A model generated the notes under the pieces. That model saw nothing but the letters and a program-made list of their open reading frames with translations. It did no database searches and had not been told where the DNA came from. A stretch of 64,000 nt of DNA. Origin: Achromobacter sp. MFA1 R4. Lineage in GTDB: Bacteria > Pseudomonadota > Gammaproteobacteria > Burkholderiales > Burkholderiaceae_B. The stretch lies in NCBI RefSeq assembly GCF_900156745.1, contig NZ_LT707065.1, positions 3,224,001-3,288,000 on the forward strand, written 5' to 3'. Shown here piece after piece: positions 44,816-51,527 of the stretch. Position 1 is the stretch's first letter. Each line of letters starts with the position of its first letter. A program made the position numbers and the translations under genes.

Positions 44816-45310
44816 TCAACGGCCTTTCAGATGGTCAGCGAGCAGACGCGCAAGGGCTTTAGCGATAGGCCCGTGCAATGTGGCGGCGAGTTCATCGCGG
44901 TGCATCTGTGCGAAGTCGCGCTCGTCGATCACATACGCCGCGTGGCCGTCATCAAGCTTCACGTAGAAGTGCAGGGCGGGACGGTAGTCCTGATATTCCA
45001 GGCCGGCCAGGAGCTGACGCATCTGGATGACCTTCATGTCGAGCGTCAGCGGCATCGGCTCGTCGATGCGGCAGGGCACTGCCATCACAAAGTCGCCGCC
45101 CAGCGGATGCGGATGATTGCCGCGCATGACGGGAGGCAGCGCCACGTCGTGCCCCAGCACGGACCGCGCATGGTCGATCACGTCTTCGGCAGACCGTAGA
45201 TCGCCGCGGATGTGCGCGAGCAGCTGTTGTTCCCTGGCGTAAGCGGACTCCAGCTGCGCGATGCGTTCCCGCGCGCGCCGTTTCTGGTTCCGTCCGTAGC
45301 GTTTGCTCAT
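44816..45310 (-). CDS. Phage protein of unknown function (164 aa)
   Basis: A basic N-terminus (MSKRYGRNQKRRARERIAQLESAYAREQQLLAHI) likely forms a coiled helix; the rest is alpha/beta with no recognised signature. The next gene starts within a few bases of its stop. Upstream, an 88-base gap (45311-45398) with a G-run holds no feature beyond the GAGAAG ribosome site. Confidence 0.62.
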   Translation of the reverse strand: MSKRYGRNQKRRARERIAQLESAYAREQQLLAHIRGDLRSAEDVIDHARSVLGHDVALPPVMRGNHPHPLGGDFVMAVPCRIDEPMPLTLDMKVIQMRQLLAGLEYQDYRPALHFYVKLDDGHAAYVIDERDFAQMHRDELAATLHGPIAKALARLLADHLKGR

Positions 45311-45398
45311 GGTCTTCTCGTTATCAGGTGGCCGGGCACCGGCAGCGGTGCGGGGGGGGTGGGGGAGGGAGTCCCGCCGCCGGGCCGGCCGAAAGGGG

Positions 45399-45923
45399 TT
45401 ATTGGTCCAGGCCCAGCGAGCCCTGCTTTTCCTCGGGCGGTACCACCGTCAGCGTGGTTTCGCGGCCCAGTATCAGGGTCAGCCGGCCGTTTTCTTCGCC
45501 CGTCGGCTTGCCGCGCACGCGCCAGCCCAGGATGATCGTGCCGCCTTCCATCGGATCCACGAAGAAGCGATCAACGATGGCCTCGGCGATCACGATGTCG
45601 GTGGACTTGCCGTTCGACTCGCCGACGCCGTAGTGCACGGTGACCTCGGCGCCGATGATTTCCTTCTTGATGCGCTGGCGGCCCAGCTCGGGAAAGCGCA
45701 GCACGGTCAGGCCCGGTTCCGATCCGTCCGTGGTCTGCTGGTCGCCCTTCTTGTAGAGCAGCGAGCGCATGTCGGGCGCCAGCAGCGCCAGCGAGTCGTT
45801 GCCCATGCGGGCCTGGAAGAACAGGTCGATGTCCGGCAAGGGGTTCTCGTCCTGCAGTTCCGCGCGGATGCGCATGTTGGTGAAGGTCACGCTCTGGCGG
45901 TCAAGCTGGAAGTTCGTTTGCAT
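45399..45923 (-). CDS. Phage protein of unknown function next to the recombination genes (174 aa)
   Basis: The product MQTNFQLDRQSVTFTNMRIRAELQDENPLPDIDLFFQARMGNDSLALLAP... is beta-rich, with regular strands up to ILGWRVRGKP and LILGRETTLTVVPPEE. Its place directly after the YqaJ exonuclease suggests a recombination or DNA-binding accessory, but that is inference only. GGAG precedes the ATG. It is separated from the exonuclease by a 79-base gap containing an inverted repeat. Confidence 0.6.
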   Translation of the reverse strand: MQTNFQLDRQSVTFTNMRIRAELQDENPLPDIDLFFQARMGNDSLALLAPDMRSLLYKKGDQQTTDGSEPGLTVLRFPELGRQRIKKEIIGAEVTVHYGVGESNGKSTDIVIAEAIVDRFFVDPMEGGTIILGWRVRGKPTGEENGRLTLILGRETTLTVVPPEEKQGSLGLDQ

Positions 45924-45955
45924 GCTCGGGTTGCTCCAGGTGGGGAAATAAGGCG

Positions 45956-45993
45956 GGCGGCGCCGGGGATGCCTCCGTTGGTGAGGCGCCGCC
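45956..45993. repeat. Nine-base inverted repeat between two early genes
   Basis: GGCGGCGCC (45956-45964) and GGCGCCGCC (45985-45993) can form a perfect GC stem with a 20-base loop in the leader of the 174-aa gene. No T-run follows in either direction. Confidence 0.4.
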
Positions 45994-46002
45994 CTGGGGA
46001 GA

Positions 46003-46674
46003 TCAGGCGGCCTTGCGGCGCAGGGTGTCGACCATCGCGCGCAGCTCGGCTTCGAACTGCAGCAGCCCGGTCAGGAGGGTCTTGATGTAGGCGTCGTCCC
46101 GCGGGATGCGCTGCACGTACAGGCGCCAGGGTTCGGTCATGCGCGGGTCGTAGCTGATGAAGTCCCACCACTGGCGGCCGGTCACGAGCATGTTTCCCTG
46201 CACCTGGGCAACGTGGTCTTTCGGCATTCCCTCCAGCCAGGTCTGGATATGCACCTGTTCGTCGTGCGGGCACTTCATTTCGATGCCGCCGTCCGTGCCG
46301 ATGAGGCCGTCCGGGCTGGCACCGATGAACGTGTGCACGGGGTGCAGCACGAAGCCGCTATCCTCAACCAGCGCGCCGGTGTCGACCATGTAGGCCTCCT
46401 TGGCGGCATCTTCCAGGTCACGGCCCCAGGAAAGGGATTTCGCGCCGACCTCGCGCTTAGGGATGCCGGCCAGTCGCTCGAATGCCAGCGTGCGCATCAG
46501 GCGGGTGCGCTCCAGGGTCGGTTCAGGAACCTTCACCTGGCCCTTTCGCGGTCCGGTCTTGTAGACGCCCTCGCCGGGGGTGATGGAGATCGCGGCGCCG
46601 AAGTTGCTGGCCGTGATCTTGCCGGCGCGCTCCTGACGCCATTCCTCGGTTCGTTGTTCGGCGGGCGCATTCAT
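46003..46674 (-). CDS. YqaJ-type phage exonuclease (lambda exonuclease-like)
   Basis: A 223-residue nuclease of the PD-(D/E)XK class. The N-terminal TEEWRQERAGKITASNFG is typical of YqaJ, and the catalytic core reads FIGASPDGLIG...GIEMKCP with Asp122, Glu132 and Lys134; VAQVQGNML (Gln159) follows. Such enzymes resect double-stranded ends to feed the annealing protein, which is encoded directly upstream with a four-base overlap. Its ribosome site GGAG lies within the end of that gene. Confidence 0.93.
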   Translation of the reverse strand: MNAPAEQRTEEWRQERAGKITASNFGAAISITPGEGVYKTGPRKGQVKVPEPTLERTRLMRTLAFERLAGIPKREVGAKSLSWGRDLEDAAKEAYMVDTGALVEDSGFVLHPVHTFIGASPDGLIGTDGGIEMKCPHDEQVHIQTWLEGMPKDHVAQVQGNMLVTGRQWWDFISYDPRMTEPWRLYVQRIPRDDAYIKTLLTGLLQFEAELRAMVDTLRRKAA

Positions 46675-47534
46675 TCGTCAACTCCATCGAAGGGGTTGTC
46701 GTCGGTGGCTTGCGTGGCTGCCGCGCCGTCCTGCTGCACCGGCGCCGGCGTGGCGTCTTCGGCGGCAGCCAGGGCTTTGAGGCGCTTGATCTCTGCGGCT
46801 CCCACAGCGGCGCGCTCGTCCTTGGTCAACCCCTTCCAGGCGCTCTCAAGGTCGGCGATGCGCTTCTCCGCTGGGTCGTCACTGCGCGCGATCATTTCCA
46901 AGTCGCGCACAACCTGTTCGCGGTCCACCTCGGCGGCCGGCTGCGGCTTGGCCTGCTCGGCGAACTGCTGCGCCGTGCGCGGCACCTGCTGCGCGGCGCC
47001 CATGTCCTTCTCGACAATGGCTTCGGCCTCGTCGCGGTCGTAGATGCCCGTGAAGCCAAAGGCCAAGCGGCCGCACTGCATGAACGCCTTGTGGCGCAGC
47101 ATGCGGCGCGGGTGCGACTTCCAGGGCTGCGTCTCGCGCTTGCACTCGGCCAGATACTCGGTGACGCGCGTCGGGTGCTCGCGGTCCTTGCGGTAGATCG
47201 TGCACGTCACCTTGCTGCCGTCGTCGGCGATATCGAACTCGGCTCCGTTGAACTGCGGATGGTCGTTCACGATGCGCGCCCAGCCGTCGACGCCCACCAC
47301 CGGCACGATGCTGCCCTTGTCCGGGAATGCGTAGATTTCCTTGACCCAGGGATTCAGGCCGTACTGGTTGGCGACGACCAGCAGCGCGCCCATCTGCGCG
47401 TCGGACACGTCGCCCTTGAAGGCGGTCTTCTTGAGGACGTCGATGATTTCCGGGTTGGCGTCCATGCCGAAGCGCTCGGCGAGTTTCGTGGCCAGGGAGG
47501 AAGTGAAGTTGCTGACGGTAAGGGCGGCTGCCAT
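46671..47534 (-). CDS. bet: Bet/RecT-type single-strand annealing recombinase
   Basis: The 287-residue product has the lambda Bet core: MGALLVVANQYGLNPWVKEIYAFPDKGSIVPVVGVDGWARIVNDHPQFNGAEFD, CTIYRKDREHPTRVTEYLAECKR and HPRRMLRHKAFMQCGRLAFGFTGIYDRDEAE. The C-terminal third is Ala/Gln-rich and ends DDNPFDGVDE, an acidic tip that may contact single-strand DNA-binding protein. Paired with YqaJ, it makes a complete two-component recombination system. AGGAG precedes the ATG at 47534; the frame remains open upstream without family similarity. Confidence 0.95.
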   Translation of the reverse strand: MAAALTVSNFTSSLATKLAERFGMDANPEIIDVLKKTAFKGDVSDAQMGALLVVANQYGLNPWVKEIYAFPDKGSIVPVVGVDGWARIVNDHPQFNGAEFDIADDGSKVTCTIYRKDREHPTRVTEYLAECKRETQPWKSHPRRMLRHKAFMQCGRLAFGFTGIYDRDEAEAIVEKDMGAAQQVPRTAQQFAEQAKPQPAAEVDREQVVRDLEMIARSDDPAEKRIADLESAWKGLTKDERAAVGAAEIKRLKALAAAEDATPAPVQQDGAAATQATDDNPFDGVDE

Positions 47535-47577
47535 GTGGTTCTCCTTGCCCGAGACTCGGCCGGGCGTATAGGGGTGG

Positions 47578-48756
47578 TTATTCGGTGATCTGCTCGACGC
47601 TCGCGGCGTCGAATTCCGTGAGCCAGGCGACGGCGACCTGCACGTCGACGCCGAAATGCTCGGCGACGGCATGGGCGATGGCGGTGGCGCCCGGGCCATC
47701 CTTCTCGAAGTTCTCGCGCTCGCGGCGCGCGGCTTCTTCCTGGCGCGCACGTTCGGCCCGCTCGGCTTCGGCGCGCGCGGCGGCTTGCTTTTCCTGCTGC
47801 TCGCGGGCCGCGGCTTCCGCCTTTTCCTGCTCAACGCGGCGCGCGGCGGCCTGCTGCTCTTCGAACTCGCGGCGCTGGCGGTCGATTTCTTCCTGCTGGG
47901 CGCGCAGCGCGGCCGCCGCCTCATCCTGCTGGCTCTTGAGCGCCGCGGCTGCTTCGGCATCCTTGCGGGCCTGCTCGGCGCGCGCGGCTTCCTGGCGGGC
48001 GTTCTCGGCCTCGCGCTCGGCCTGCAGGCGGCGCTGCTGCTCTTCCAGCTCCGCGCGCTCCTTCGCCAGGCGCTCGTCTTCTGCCTTGCGGGCGGCGGCG
48101 GCAGCCGCTTCCTGCTCCTGGCGCTGGCGCTCGAGCTCGGCGCGCTCAGCGGCCAGGCGGGCGGCTTCCTGTTCCTGTGCCAGCGCGGCCCCGTGCATCT
48201 GGTCCAGCTTAGCGACGACTTCGGCGTGCAACTGCATGGCCTCGCCGGCGCGGTGTTCGTACAGTTCGGTGGTCAACGGAAACTCGGCCAGCGTGTCGCG
48301 CATGGCGGCGATCTCCGCCGACGGCAGGCCGGCCGCGCTGGTGGCGAATGCGCGGATATGGTCCAGGCGCTCCTGGATCGCCTGCTGACGCGCCAGCTCG
48401 GCCGCTTCCTTCGCCGCCTTGATTTCGGCCTTGCGCGCCTCTTCCGCCTTGATCTGGGCGTCGATCGGCTCTTCGATGGCCTTCACCTCATCCTTGATCT
48501 TGGCCAGGATGGCGCGCATTTCGCGCTGCTTCGCCAGCATCGGCTTGTTCCAGCCCTCGTAGGCGGCGTCTGCCGACGTGCGAATGGTGACGCAGCGCGA
48601 GCGCGCCGCGCGCGCTGCCTTGTCGCCGGCCGTGGTAGTGACGTCGAACTGCACGCCGGCCAGTTCCTTGCGCAGCTCGGCCAGGCCCTTATGCACGGGG
48701 TTGAATTCGGCGAGCGCGGCGGGCGCGTCCAGCACTTCGTCTGCAACTGTGGTCAT
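47578..48756 (-). CDS. Long coiled-coil phage protein upstream of bet (392 aa)
   Basis: Residues 1-95 (VADEVLDAPAALAEFNPVHKGLAELRKELAGVQFDVTTTAGDKAARAARSRCVTIRTSADAAYE) form a compact head. About 190 residues follow of almost uninterrupted Glu/Arg/Ala/Gln heptad-like sequence (about 155-355), and a short globular end (GATAIAHAVAEHFGVDVQVAVAWLTEFDAASVEQITE). Proteins with this head and coil occur next to bet genes in other prophages; I infer a recombination accessory or scaffold, but the function is unknown. Confidence 0.72.
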   Translation of the reverse strand: MTTVADEVLDAPAALAEFNPVHKGLAELRKELAGVQFDVTTTAGDKAARAARSRCVTIRTSADAAYEGWNKPMLAKQREMRAILAKIKDEVKAIEEPIDAQIKAEEARKAEIKAAKEAAELARQQAIQERLDHIRAFATSAAGLPSAEIAAMRDTLAEFPLTTELYEHRAGEAMQLHAEVVAKLDQMHGAALAQEQEAARLAAERAELERQRQEQEAAAAAARKAEDERLAKERAELEEQQRRLQAEREAENARQEAARAEQARKDAEAAAALKSQQDEAAAALRAQQEEIDRQRREFEEQQAAARRVEQEKAEAAAREQQEKQAAARAEAERAERARQEEAARRERENFEKDGPGATAIAHAVAEHFGVDVQVAVAWLTEFDAASVEQITE

Positions 48757-48768
48757 GGTGGTGGTCTC

Positions 48769-48945
48769 TCAGGGTTGGCGGGCGGCAACCGCAGTCTTGC
48801 GGCCGCCGTCCTGGGCGGTAAGGGTTTGGGCCTGCTCGTCGCGCTGCTGGCGGTCGCCGTAGCCGAAGAGCAGGGCGGTCAGGACGGCGGCGACGATGAA
48901 CGCGGACAGGCGGGCGTCGCGGTCGCGCAGGAGGCGGCGGATCAT
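48769..48945 (-). CDS. Small phage membrane protein (58 aa)
   Basis: MIRRLLRDRDARLSAFIVAAVLTALLFGYGDRQQRDEQ has a basic start, one membrane helix (about 13-28) and a polar tail. Its ATG at 48945 overlaps the stop of the preceding gene by four bases, which supports translation. Function unknown. Confidence 0.55.
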   Translation of the reverse strand: MIRRLLRDRDARLSAFIVAAVLTALLFGYGDRQQRDEQAQTLTAQDGGRKTAVAARQP

Positions 48946-49268
48946 TGGGCACCTCGGGCCTTGGCGATGGCGGCGCGGCGCTTGGCCGCCACCATCGTGT
49001 CGTAGTCCCATTCGGGGTCGAGCTCGCCGGCGGCTTCTCGGCCGCGCCATTCTTCCTCGGCCTCAAGCGCCTCCACCAGGTCGGGCGCGGCGGAGATCAG
49101 GCGGGCGTCCTCTGCGCGCCAGATGCTTTCGGCGATCAAGTGGCCGCCGTAGTAGTCGACATGGTCGTGCCCGCCGTTGATGCTGTAGTTGGGCAACGGC
49201 TGGTCGGACACCACGGCGCCGCCCGTCTTGCCGACGGTCCAGTTTCCGGGCGTGTGTTTCGTCGTCAT
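48942..49268 (-). CDS. Phage protein of unknown function (108 aa)
   Basis: It begins MTTKHTPGNWTVGKTGGAVVSDQP and contains AEDARLISAAPDLVEALEAEEEW, a combination seen in many small prophage proteins (HTPGxW start, NARLIAAAPDLL segment). Role unknown. GGAG lies upstream of the ATG at 49268. It is overlapped by four bases at both ends. Confidence 0.68.
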   Translation of the reverse strand: MTTKHTPGNWTVGKTGGAVVSDQPLPNYSINGGHDHVDYYGGHLIAESIWRAEDARLISAAPDLVEALEAEEEWRGREAAGELDPEWDYDTMVAAKRRAAIAKARGAQ

Positions 49269-49654
49269 GCTTTGCTCCAGCCACGGCGGGCAAACGTCAC
49301 GCGCTGGCCGTCGTCGCACAGGTCGACCAGATCCGAAACCAGATGGCCCTGGGCCAGCAGCGCCCACTGGCGGAAGTGCGCGCCGACAACGGCGAGCTCG
49401 TCGCCGCGCACCGACGAAGCCACGGCCATCGCAAACGCCAGCTCGGCAGCCGGCCGGGCCTCCGTCGCCGCATACAGCGCCTCGGCAGCGCGCTGGTCGG
49501 CTTCGTGCTGGCGGACCACCATCAGGTCCTGAATCAGCACGCGGTGCAGGTCGGCGTCCATTTCGCGCAGGGCAGCCGTGCGGCGCTGCGTCTCCGTCAG
49601 CGGCGGGATGATCGCGGCCGTGCCGCAGGGAGTGGGGTAGGCGAGGTTGGCCAT
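49265..49654 (-). CDS. Phage protein of unknown function (129 aa)
   Basis: MANLAYPTPCGTAAIIPPLTETQRRTAALREMDADLHRVLIQDLMVVRQHEADQRAAEALYAATEARPAAELAFAMAVASS is mostly helical. No signature is recognised. The start at 49654 is favoured by the AAGGGCGGAA site; the frame is open further upstream in the 130-aa gene region. Confidence 0.62.
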   Translation of the reverse strand: MANLAYPTPCGTAAIIPPLTETQRRTAALREMDADLHRVLIQDLMVVRQHEADQRAAEALYAATEARPAAELAFAMAVASSVRGDELAVVGAHFRQWALLAQGHLVSDLVDLCDDGQRVTFARRGWSKA

Positions 49655-49655
49655 G

Positions 49656-50048
49656 TCAGTTCCGCCCTTCGTTTTCGTAGGCAGCAGCCAAGACACCAGC
49701 GCGCGGCACGGTCGGAGCGCGGCGGCTCGCCAGCAGGCGCAGGAAATAGCCGGGCATCCACTTGGCACGGAAGGCCAGGAAATCCGAGCCCATGTCGCAC
49801 GCCACGCGCAGCGCAGCACGATCGGCAGGGCTGGCCGGCTCACTGAACTGGTCGCCAAACCAGAACTTGCGCGCCTGGAACACCTTGTCCTGAGCGCTGG
49901 GGCGGTTCGCCGGATTGATGCGGTAGCCCGCGATGCGGTCCCGCGAGTAGTCGCGCACAACGGCGCGCAGCTTCGACACGCTCAGCAGGTATGCCCGGCC
50001 GACAGCGCCGATACGCGCGGCGCGGCGTTCGATTCGAGTGCGGTTCAT
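49656..50048 (-). CDS. First gene of the leftward early operon, unknown function (130 aa)
   Basis: A strongly basic protein (MNRTRIERRAARIGAVGRAYLLSVSKLRAVVRDYSRDRIAGYRI...). Its DNA- or RNA-binding-like charge and its place as first gene from the leftward promoter are those of an N-type antiterminator, but I see no signature to support that. GGGAGA precedes the ATG at 50048. Confidence 0.6.
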   Translation of the reverse strand: MNRTRIERRAARIGAVGRAYLLSVSKLRAVVRDYSRDRIAGYRINPANRPSAQDKVFQARKFWFGDQFSEPASPADRAALRVACDMGSDFLAFRAKWMPGYFLRLLASRRAPTVPRAGVLAAAYENEGRN

Positions 50049-50063
50049 GGTTTCTCCCGTTTG

Positions 50064-50079
50064 CTCACCGGGTGGTGAG
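50064..50079 (-). other. Hairpin in the leader of the leftward early transcript
   Basis: CTCACC and GGTGAG pair around a four-base loop, between the leftward promoter and the first ribosome site. The position is that of a nut/boxB element in lambda, but the loop (ACCC in the RNA) is not of GNRA type and no boxA was identified. Confidence 0.35.
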
Positions 50080-50090
50080 TGCATGGGAGA

Positions 50091-50128
50091 AATTAAAGCA
50101 TTCTTTCTTTTAGAAAACAAGCATGCTT
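50091..50128 (-). promoter_or_regulatory. Leftward early promoter with two repressor operators
   Basis: On the minus strand TTGTTT (50120-50115), 17 bases and TTTAAT (50097-50092) form a promoter. Two palindromes overlap it: AAGCATGCTT (50119-50128) and AAGCATTCTT (50096-50105), 23 bases apart centre to centre. The 16-base sequence AAAGAATGCTTTAATT (50106-50091) recurs exactly at the rightward promoter (51295-51310) at the same place relative to the -10. Confidence 0.72.
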
Positions 50129-50140
50129 TATCAAAAGCGC

Positions 50141-50165
50141 AAAAAAAACCGCCCGGGAGGGCGGT
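50141..50165 (-). terminator. Terminator of the repressor-side leftward transcript
   Basis: On the minus strand ACCGCCC-TCCC-GGGCGGT is followed by at least seven T residues. It follows the stop of the 96-aa membrane protein gene and separates that transcript from the leftward early promoter. Confidence 0.9.
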
Positions 50166-50176
50166 GCAGTTGGCGT

Positions 50177-50467
50177 TTATGCCCTTCGGGGCTTTCTCGG
50201 GATTGCCAACCCAGCGATCAGGCCGACGGCTGAGACCCAGCCGAAGTGCCCGCTGCCGACGCTACCGTGCGTGCCAATCCAGACGAAGAACATGGCCAGC
50301 GATAGGCCGGCCAGCAGGATGAGCGATTGGGCGACCGGCGCGCGTTTCCACTCGGCGAATAGCAGCGCTCGTTTGCTGGCGGAAAACAGGTCGCCGAAGG
50401 CAAGCCACAGAATGAAGGCGGCAGACGGAAGCGCCACATAGGGCGCGATGAGTTCGGCGAGGCTCAT
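50177..50467 (-). CDS. Small membrane protein behind the repressor (96 aa)
   Basis: Three hydrophobic segments (about residues 5-27, 43-62, 72-89) in a 96-residue product: MSLAELIAPYVALPSAAFILWLAF..., SLILLAGLSLAMFFVWIGTHG, GWVSAVGLIAGLAI. Holin-like in size, but located in the immunity region and not in a lysis cassette, so a lysogen-expressed or superinfection-related role is more likely. It overlaps the Rap1a-like gene by four bases. Confidence 0.65.
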   Translation of the reverse strand: MSLAELIAPYVALPSAAFILWLAFGDLFSASKRALLFAEWKRAPVAQSLILLAGLSLAMFFVWIGTHGSVGSGHFGWVSAVGLIAGLAIPRKPRRA

Positions 50468-50826
50468 TTTTTCCCTGCAGGACAAGGGAATGCCTGGATA
50501 TGTGAAAGCATGAATAGCACGCCGCCCAAAGAATGTCTTTGAGAAGGGTTCTCCTGCATGTACTTCACCCAGATGTCCGCAGACTGCCCGTACGTCACTC
50601 CTTCCGGCTGGCAATAAATCTTCGGTGCGTGACTCCCTATTGCCTGGGCGGTAACTCCATTGCTGAAGCCGGCGACAAATGACATGCAGGAAAGGGTATG
50701 CGTGGGGTCTTTGGATTTGCACCTTTCGAGCCAAACATTTCCGTTATCAAAGTCGGAAGCCACGGCGCCAAGATGACAAAACACCGTCGAGAGTGCAAAA
50801 GCTGCTACGAGCGATTTTTTACCCAT
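50464..50826 (-). CDS. Secreted Rap1a/Tai-family immunity-like protein
   Basis: A 120-residue protein with signal peptide (MGKKSLVAAFALSTVFCHLGAVA, cleavage before SD). The mature part shows the Rap1a/Tai layout: LERC...LSCMSFVAGFSNG, YCQPEGVTYGQSADIWVKYMQENPSQRHSLGGVLFML and a C-terminal AFPC, with four Cys residues placed for disulphides. Family members protect Serratia and others from type VI amidase effectors (Ssp/Tae4) in the periplasm. Here it lies in a prophage between the repressor and a membrane protein. ATG 50826 is preferred to an in-frame GTG at 50844. Confidence 0.75.
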   Translation of the reverse strand: MGKKSLVAAFALSTVFCHLGAVASDFDNGNVWLERCKSKDPTHTLSCMSFVAGFSNGVTAQAIGSHAPKIYCQPEGVTYGQSADIWVKYMQENPSQRHSLGGVLFMLSHIQAFPCPAGKK

Positions 50827-50873
50827 TTGCTTCTTGTTCCTCACAGGACCAGACCAGCTTTATCCATTCAGGC

Positions 50874-51278
50874 CTAAGCCGCGCGCGGGGCGCCAGGGCT
50901 TTTGACACCTATGGATTCTTTCAGAACGCCTTCTGCGAAACCTTCCACGCGACCCTTTTGGGAATCGCTGAGCGCGTTCCATTGTTCCACGGTTACGGCG
51001 GTGAACGGCCATCCCGCTGACGGCGCCATATATGGCTGTTCTTCGCCCGTGGCGAGCCAGTAGGGGTTCACCCCCAGATACCGCGCGGCGCGCTCCGAAT
51101 TCTCGGCGGTCAGCGCCTTCGTCTTTCCCATGATCACCTGGCCGATGGCCTGGACGCTCACCGAAATGGCGGCCGCGAGTTCTTGGCGCTCACGCCCGGC
51201 TAGGCGCAGCGCTTCGGCCAATCGAGACCCGTACGTGCTTTTCATGGGCGCAAGCGTACTTTCATTCGGACAAAGCAT
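50874..51278 (-). CDS. CI-like phage repressor without peptidase domain
   Basis: A protein of about 134 residues with an Xre-type helix-turn-helix (SRLAEALRLAGRERQELAAAISVSVQAIGQVIMGKTKALTAENSERAARYLGVNPYWLATGEE) and a short C-terminal helical part. The S24/LexA-type self-cleaving domain of lambda CI is missing, so RecA-driven cleavage cannot induce it directly. The ATG at 51278 has GGAG five bases upstream; the in-frame ATG at 51245 (MKSTYGSRL) fits the family N-terminus better. It is transcribed divergently from the Cro-like gene across the operator region. Confidence 0.82.
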   Translation of the reverse strand: MLCPNESTLAPMKSTYGSRLAEALRLAGRERQELAAAISVSVQAIGQVIMGKTKALTAENSERAARYLGVNPYWLATGEEQPYMAPSAGWPFTAVTVEQWNALSDSQKGRVEGFAEGVLKESIGVKSPGAPRAA

Positions 51279-51310
51279 GGTTGCTCCGATAAATAAAGAA
51301 TGCTTTAATT
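51252..51310 (+). promoter_or_regulatory. Rightward promoter and operator region between repressor and Cro genes
   Basis: TTGCTC (51281-51286), 17 bases and TTTAAT (51304-51309) form a promoter aimed at the Cro-like gene, whose ATG is seven bases after the -10. Palindromes AAGCATGGTT (51273-51282) and AAGAATGCTT (51296-51305) have the same 23-base spacing as at the leftward promoter. AAGCGTACTT (51252-51261) is a weaker third candidate. This matches the right operator of lambda. Confidence 0.72.
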
Positions 51311-51315
51311 GGCCC

Positions 51316-51522
51316 ATGAAGAAAACTGACGCTACCCGACTGCTTGGCGGCACTACCGCGGCCGCCGCCCAAGCAATGGGCATCACGCCGCAAGCCTATT
51401 ACCAGTGGCCGGAGGATCTGCCGCCGCGCCTGCAGGACCGCGTTGTCGCTGCAATCGCCCGGAAGCTGCTGCCCGGCGCGCTGCTCGGCGACCCGCTGCC
51501 CACGAACAAGGAAGCCGCATGA
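51316..51522 (+). CDS. Cro-like DNA-binding protein (YdaS/Cro type)
   Basis: A 68-residue protein: MKKTDATRLLGGTTAAAAQAMGITPQAYYQWPEDLPPRLQDRVVAAIARKLLP. The pattern of an N-terminal LLGGTTAAAAQAMGITPQAYYQW helix-turn-helix is that of Cro/YdaS proteins. It should bind the adjacent operators and repress the CI-like gene on induction. No ribosome site precedes the ATG, and the promoter places the transcript start at or near the ATG, so leaderless translation is likely. Confidence 0.85.
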   Translation: MKKTDATRLLGGTTAAAAQAMGITPQAYYQWPEDLPPRLQDRVVAAIARKLLPGALLGDPLPTNKEAA

Positions 51523-51527
51523 AGGCA

